Shown: piece after piece, positions 5,829 to 8,215 of the stretch
Layout of the letters: every line of letters begins with the position of its first letter
Position numbering within the stretch: position 1 is the first letter of the stretch
Position numbers and translations under genes: made by a program
Assembly: GCA_018648945.1 (NCBI GenBank)
Contig: JABGQJ010000327.1
Span: 1 to 8,215, forward strand
Source: Victivallales bacterium
GTDB lineage: Bacteria > Verrucomicrobiota > Lentisphaeria > Oligosphaerales > Lenti-02
Length of the DNA stretch: 8,215 bases
Reading direction: 5' to 3'
Notes under the pieces: generated by a model
Told to the model about the DNA's origin: nothing
Databases searched by the model: none
Seen by the model: only the letters and a program-made list of their open reading frames with translations

Positions 5829-7319
5829 TCACGAAGACAGCAGGTCCACCAACTGGCGAGCCCCTATCCCGCCGGCCAGTTCGCCCGAGAAACCACGACC
5901 GCCTTCGATCGCCTTCTTCACGGCGGTGTGGCATTCGCCATGGCCGATGAGGATCGCGCCAGCCAGTCGGCCATCGTGGAACACGAACTGCGCGAACTGC
6001 CTGTCGCTCTCTTCGGTCAGCACATCATAGCTGCCGTCGATCACCGCGAAGTCCCCGATGCTGAGCAGATCGAGCCCGAGGATTTTCAACGTGTTGGAGC
6101 GCGGTAGGTTCTCGAAGACCAGCTCGCCACCCGCCGCATTCGCCCCGGCAATCGCGCCCTGGAACTGTGAGGTCGCCCAGGTGCCGTAGACCCGGCCATC
6201 ATGTTCGGCCACATCGCCTGCCGCGAAGACGCTCGGGTCACTGGTCCGCAGGCGGGCGTCCACCACCACGCCACGATCCACGTCCAAGCCTGCACGACGG
6301 GCCAGATGCGTGTTCGACCGCACCCCCGTGGCCAATACCACGAGTTGGGCTGGAATACTCGTGCCATCGTTCAGTTGCACCGCTGCCACTCGGTCCGCGC
6401 CCTGCAGTACCGTGGTTCGGGCCTGCTTCCGCAGTCTCACGCCAATCTCGGCGAGATGCTGCTCGATCACCGCTCCGGCCGGCTCGCTGAGTTGCCTGGG
6501 CATGATCCAGCCATGGCTTTCCAGCAGAGCGACGTCCGCCCCCCGCCGGGCCAAGCCTGCTGCCGTCTCCATCCCCAGCACGCCACCACCTATCACCACG
6601 CACGGGCCAGCCAGCGCCGACGCCAGAATCGCCTCTGCATCCACCGAGGTCCGCAGCGAGTGCACACCAGCCAGGCCCGTCCCCTCGATCGGCGGCACGA
6701 AGGGATGCGACCCCATGGCCAAAACCAACCGATCATACGGAATCTCGTTCCCCGCCGCCATCGCCAACGTCCTCGCAGCAGCATCAATCCCCGCGACTCG
6801 CGCCCCGGAGACCAACTCGATCCGCCGGTCTGCATACCAACTGGCATCATGAATGGGCATTGCGTCCCGGTCGATCTCCCCCGCCAGATAGCGGGTCAGA
6901 TTGAGTCGGTAATAGGGGGGTACGCCTTCGCCATCGACGAGGGTTACCTTGGCCTCCGGCACCAACTCCCGGATCGCCTCCACCGCCGACACGCCAGCGA
7001 TGCCTGCACCGACTACCACGTAGCTCTCGCCCGCGCCTGCATGCCCGCCGCCGAGGGTCGGCTTCTCCGGCGTGATCGCCTCGAAACACTCGGGCACGGC
7101 GCCGCACAGCGGACACTCCTCCGGCGGCGCGTCCCCATCATGCACGTAGTTGCAGTTCAGGCAACGCCACTGGGTGGGGGGGCCATCCACGGGGACGCCC
7201 ACCACCTCCTCCTCGAAGTCCTCCATCGGCGCGCCGCAGATCGGACACTCTTCCGGAGGGTCATCCCCCGTGTGCACGTACCCACACAAACTGCAGCGCC
7301 ATTTCCTTGCATCCGCCAT
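5829..7319 (-). CDS. Tandem rubredoxin / FAD-dependent NAD(P)H oxidoreductase fusion
   Basis: This is probably an NAD(P)H:rubredoxin oxidoreductase carrying its own rubredoxins, feeding electrons to cytoplasmic acceptors such as rubrerythrin, flavodiiron protein or desulfoferrodoxin. The 496 residues open with two Fe(Cys)4 modules: C9/C12/C25/C28 and C53/C56/C69/C72. Each has CxxC-x12-CxxC spacing, the short form seen at the end of rubrerythrins rather than the longer classical rubredoxin. After a Gly-rich linker (89-98), the FAD dinucleotide site is VVVGAGIAG (101-109), the NAD(P) site VVIGGGVLGME (241-251) and the second FAD motif VFAAGDVAE (364-372). YYRLNLTRYLAG (136-147) is typical of NADH:rubredoxin and nitrite reductase-type flavoproteins. 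A C-terminal domain (about 405-496) follows. No signal peptide is seen. The ATG at 7319 is preferred because AGGGGAAG precedes it and the rubredoxin begins at once; an upstream ATG at 7367 would add 16 unlikely residues. Confidence 0.9.
   Translation of the reverse strand: MADARKWRCSLCGYVHTGDDPPEECPICGAPMEDFEEEVVGVPVDGPPTQWRCLNCNYVHDGDAPPEECPLCGAVPECFEAITPEKPTLGGGHAGAGESYVVVGAGIAGVSAVEAIRELVPEAKVTLVDGEGVPPYYRLNLTRYLAGEIDRDAMPIHDASWYADRRIELVSGARVAGIDAAARTLAMAAGNEIPYDRLVLAMGSHPFVPPIEGTGLAGVHSLRTSVDAEAILASALAGPCVVIGGGVLGMETAAGLARRGADVALLESHGWIMPRQLSEPAGAVIEQHLAEIGVRLRKQARTTVLQGADRVAAVQLNDGTSIPAQLVVLATGVRSNTHLARRAGLDVDRGVVVDARLRTSDPSVFAAGDVAEHDGRVYGTWATSQFQGAIAGANAAGGELVFENLPRSNTLKILGLDLLSIGDFAVIDGSYDVLTEESDRQFAQFVFHDGRLAGAILIGHGECHTAVKKAIEGGRGFSGELAGGIGARQLVDLLSS
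7074..7301 (-). repeat. Internal duplication of the rubredoxin module
   Basis: Two coding units, 7301-7206 (residues 7-38) and 7169-7074 (residues 51-82), encode nearly the same 32-residue module offset by 44 residues. Both contain WRC, GYVH or NYVH, GD, PPEECP, CGA and a closing FE. The DNA also agrees over the PPEECP-CGA stretch, which points to a tandem duplication within the gene followed by modest divergence. The second copy has one additional cysteine (C78). Confidence 0.85.
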
Positions 7320-7325
7320 CGCTAG

Positions 7326-7333
7326 CTTCCCCT
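7326..7333 (-). promoter_or_regulatory. Ribosome binding site of the rubredoxin fusion gene
   Basis: AGGGGAAG on the minus strand, with its AGGGG core 9 bases before the ATG at 7319, supports that start. The 127-base gap to the upstream gene holds a 7-base inverted repeat (AGCTGGC 7396-7402, GCCAGCT 7416-7422) with no T run. It also holds a weak TTGCGC-16-TAGAGT promoter-like pair. Neither is strong enough to call, so a transcript shared with the upstream gene cannot be excluded. Confidence 0.65.
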
Positions 7334-7446
7334 GTTGTTGAGACCCAGGCGGCACGGGAGTGGTCATCCGCACCCGGAACTCTATTGCGCAGACCAGCTG
7401 GCGCAAGCCTGCCGGGCCAGCTCGGCGCAGGTCGCAGGTCAGGGCC

Positions 7447-8215
7447 TCATTCCGGGGCGCCCCCTGCGGTCTCGGCGCGGATCGACTCGATAGAGACCTT
7501 GCCCGGCTCGCCGGTGACGTCAGGATCGATCCTGAGCGCCGTGATCGTCTTGCCCGCCCACTGGGGATGCGTCCCCACCGGCAACCGGATGTCGTGGAAC
7601 TGCCCGTCGGCGATAGTCGCATAGGTGATATGCCTGTCGGCGGCGAAAGCGGGAGATTCGGATGTCGTCCAGAAGATCTGGCCCTTGGTCCCCGCCTCTT
7701 TGCGCATGCGGATCACGAGCACCGGACATGTGGTCGCCGGGATGCGGAGGCGGCGGCGGACGAGGTACGGGTCCGGCCCCGTCACCTGGAGCGTGAGACG
7801 CGCGCCCGCGACGCGAATATCCGACACGGAATGGGTGCCATGCCAGGCCCGGATCTCGTCCTTGCCTCGAAACGTGACGGGGAACCGCGTGAGCACCGGG
7901 GGCAACGATGCCCAGGGCACGTTCCGATCAACTCGATAGATACGTTGGGCCGAAGGGCCGAGATCCACGCGAAACATGCGGGGTGCCCCGGACTCCAGAG
8001 GTACGGCGCGTCCGGGATCATCCGGACCACCGACTTCGTAGACGCCACGCACCGGTCCCCGGAGCGCCAGCCGACTCGTCGCCGCAGCCTGCGGATCGGC
8101 GTTCACCAGCCGGAGATAGTCCCGGCGGCGCCCGTCCTTGAGCCAACCCACGATCAAGTCGTCCCCGGTGGCCGATGCCAATGGCGCTGTGCCGCCAAGA
8201 CAGCGCCCTCCCGGC
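7447..8215 (-). CDS. 3' end of a large protein with C-terminal beta-rich, carbohydrate-binding-like domain; 5' end outside window
   Basis: The frame is open to the window edge (255 visible residues), so the TTG at 8181 is not taken as the start. I do not recognise a named family. Two regions can be described. The first (about 90 residues, 8180 down to about 7910) contains DLIVGWLKDGRRRDYLRLVN and later RMFRVDLGPSAQRIYRV. Its alternating hydrophobic pattern resembles the small beta-sandwich that closes many glycoside hydrolases. The second (about 7900-7450) contains HSVSDIRVAGARLTLQVTG, CPVLVIRMRKEAG, GQIFWTT, IADGQFHDIRLPVG, ITALRIDPDV and VSIESIRA. This looks like a galactose-binding-like jelly roll that recurs at the C-termini of secreted polysaccharide-active proteins. 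The catalytic part, if any, and any signal peptide are outside the window. Its stop is 127 bases upstream of the rubredoxin fusion start, on the same strand. Confidence 0.72.
   Translation of the reverse strand, partial: PGGRCLGGTAPLASATGDDLIVGWLKDGRRRDYLRLVNADPQAAATSRLALRGPVRGVYEVGGPDDPGRAVPLESGAPRMFRVDLGPSAQRIYRVDRNVPWASLPPVLTRFPVTFRGKDEIRAWHGTHSVSDIRVAGARLTLQVTGPDPYLVRRRLRIPATTCPVLVIRMRKEAGTKGQIFWTTSESPAFAADRHITYATIADGQFHDIRLPVGTHPQWAGKTITALRIDPDVTGEPGKVSIESIRAETAGGAPE

Noticed and set aside
6201..7325. 374-codon plus-strand frame opposite the rubredoxin fusion
   Set aside because: It is His/Arg/Pro-rich with no motif and is antisense to a protein with complete FAD, NAD(P) and Fe-binding motifs.
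7396..7422. 7-base inverted repeat (AGCTGGC / GCCAGCT) after the right-edge gene
   Set aside because: Short stem, 13-base loop and no T run on the minus strand; such repeats arise often by chance in GC-rich DNA.
7320..7622. In-frame upstream extension of the rubredoxin fusion gene
   Set aside because: It would overlap the end of the upstream gene and gives Arg/Ser-rich sequence unlike the family, whereas 7319 has a good ribosome binding site immediately before a rubredoxin module.

Overview
This is a high-GC bacterial chromosomal window, densely packed with ordinary genes. There are six protein genes, two of them cut by the window edges, and no RNA gene, CRISPR array, insertion sequence or phage gene was recognised. 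No stretch over about 180 bases lacks a gene. The gene set pairs a divergent GH36 alpha-galactosidase and a partial surface-polysaccharide-type protein with a NIF-type Fe-S assembly pair and a rubredoxin-linked NAD(P)H oxidoreductase. This suggests an anaerobic or microaerophilic carbohydrate degrader. An origin in the Planctomycetes-Verrucomicrobia-Lentisphaerae-Kiritimatiellae group is my guess from the protein flavour, not something the sequence proves.

Left part, minus strand (1-2703): a GH36-like alpha-galactosidase is followed after 3 bases by rsmE (16S rRNA m3U1498 methyltransferase), whose 3' end lies outside the window. The two are probably cotranscribed. Centre, plus strand (2882-5706): a divergent intergenic region of 178 bases carries a good sigma70-like promoter for nifU-nifS. 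The nifS start sits 12 bases after the nifU stop, with a textbook Shine-Dalgarno sequence adjoining that stop. A secreted FKBP-type prolyl isomerase follows 35 bases later. The three probably form one transcription unit that ends at a hairpin at 5715-5740. NifU supplies the scaffold and NifS the sulfur for Fe-S clusters. No nitrogenase gene is visible, so they more likely serve general Fe-S assembly here than nitrogen fixation.

Right part, minus strand (5829-8215): after a second, much stronger hairpin in the convergent gap, a 496-residue protein fuses two short rubredoxin modules to an FAD/NAD(P)H oxidoreductase. It looks like a self-contained electron chain of the oxygen-defence type and is the most unusual protein here. 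Upstream of it lies the 3' end of a large gene whose product ends in two beta-rich regions. The last one resembles the galactose-binding-like or carbohydrate-binding folds found at the C-termini of secreted proteins.

I found no wholly unknown system. The observations most worth a second look are the tandem-rubredoxin fusion, the divergent GH36 active site, and the near-perfect 45-base hairpin between the convergent genes.
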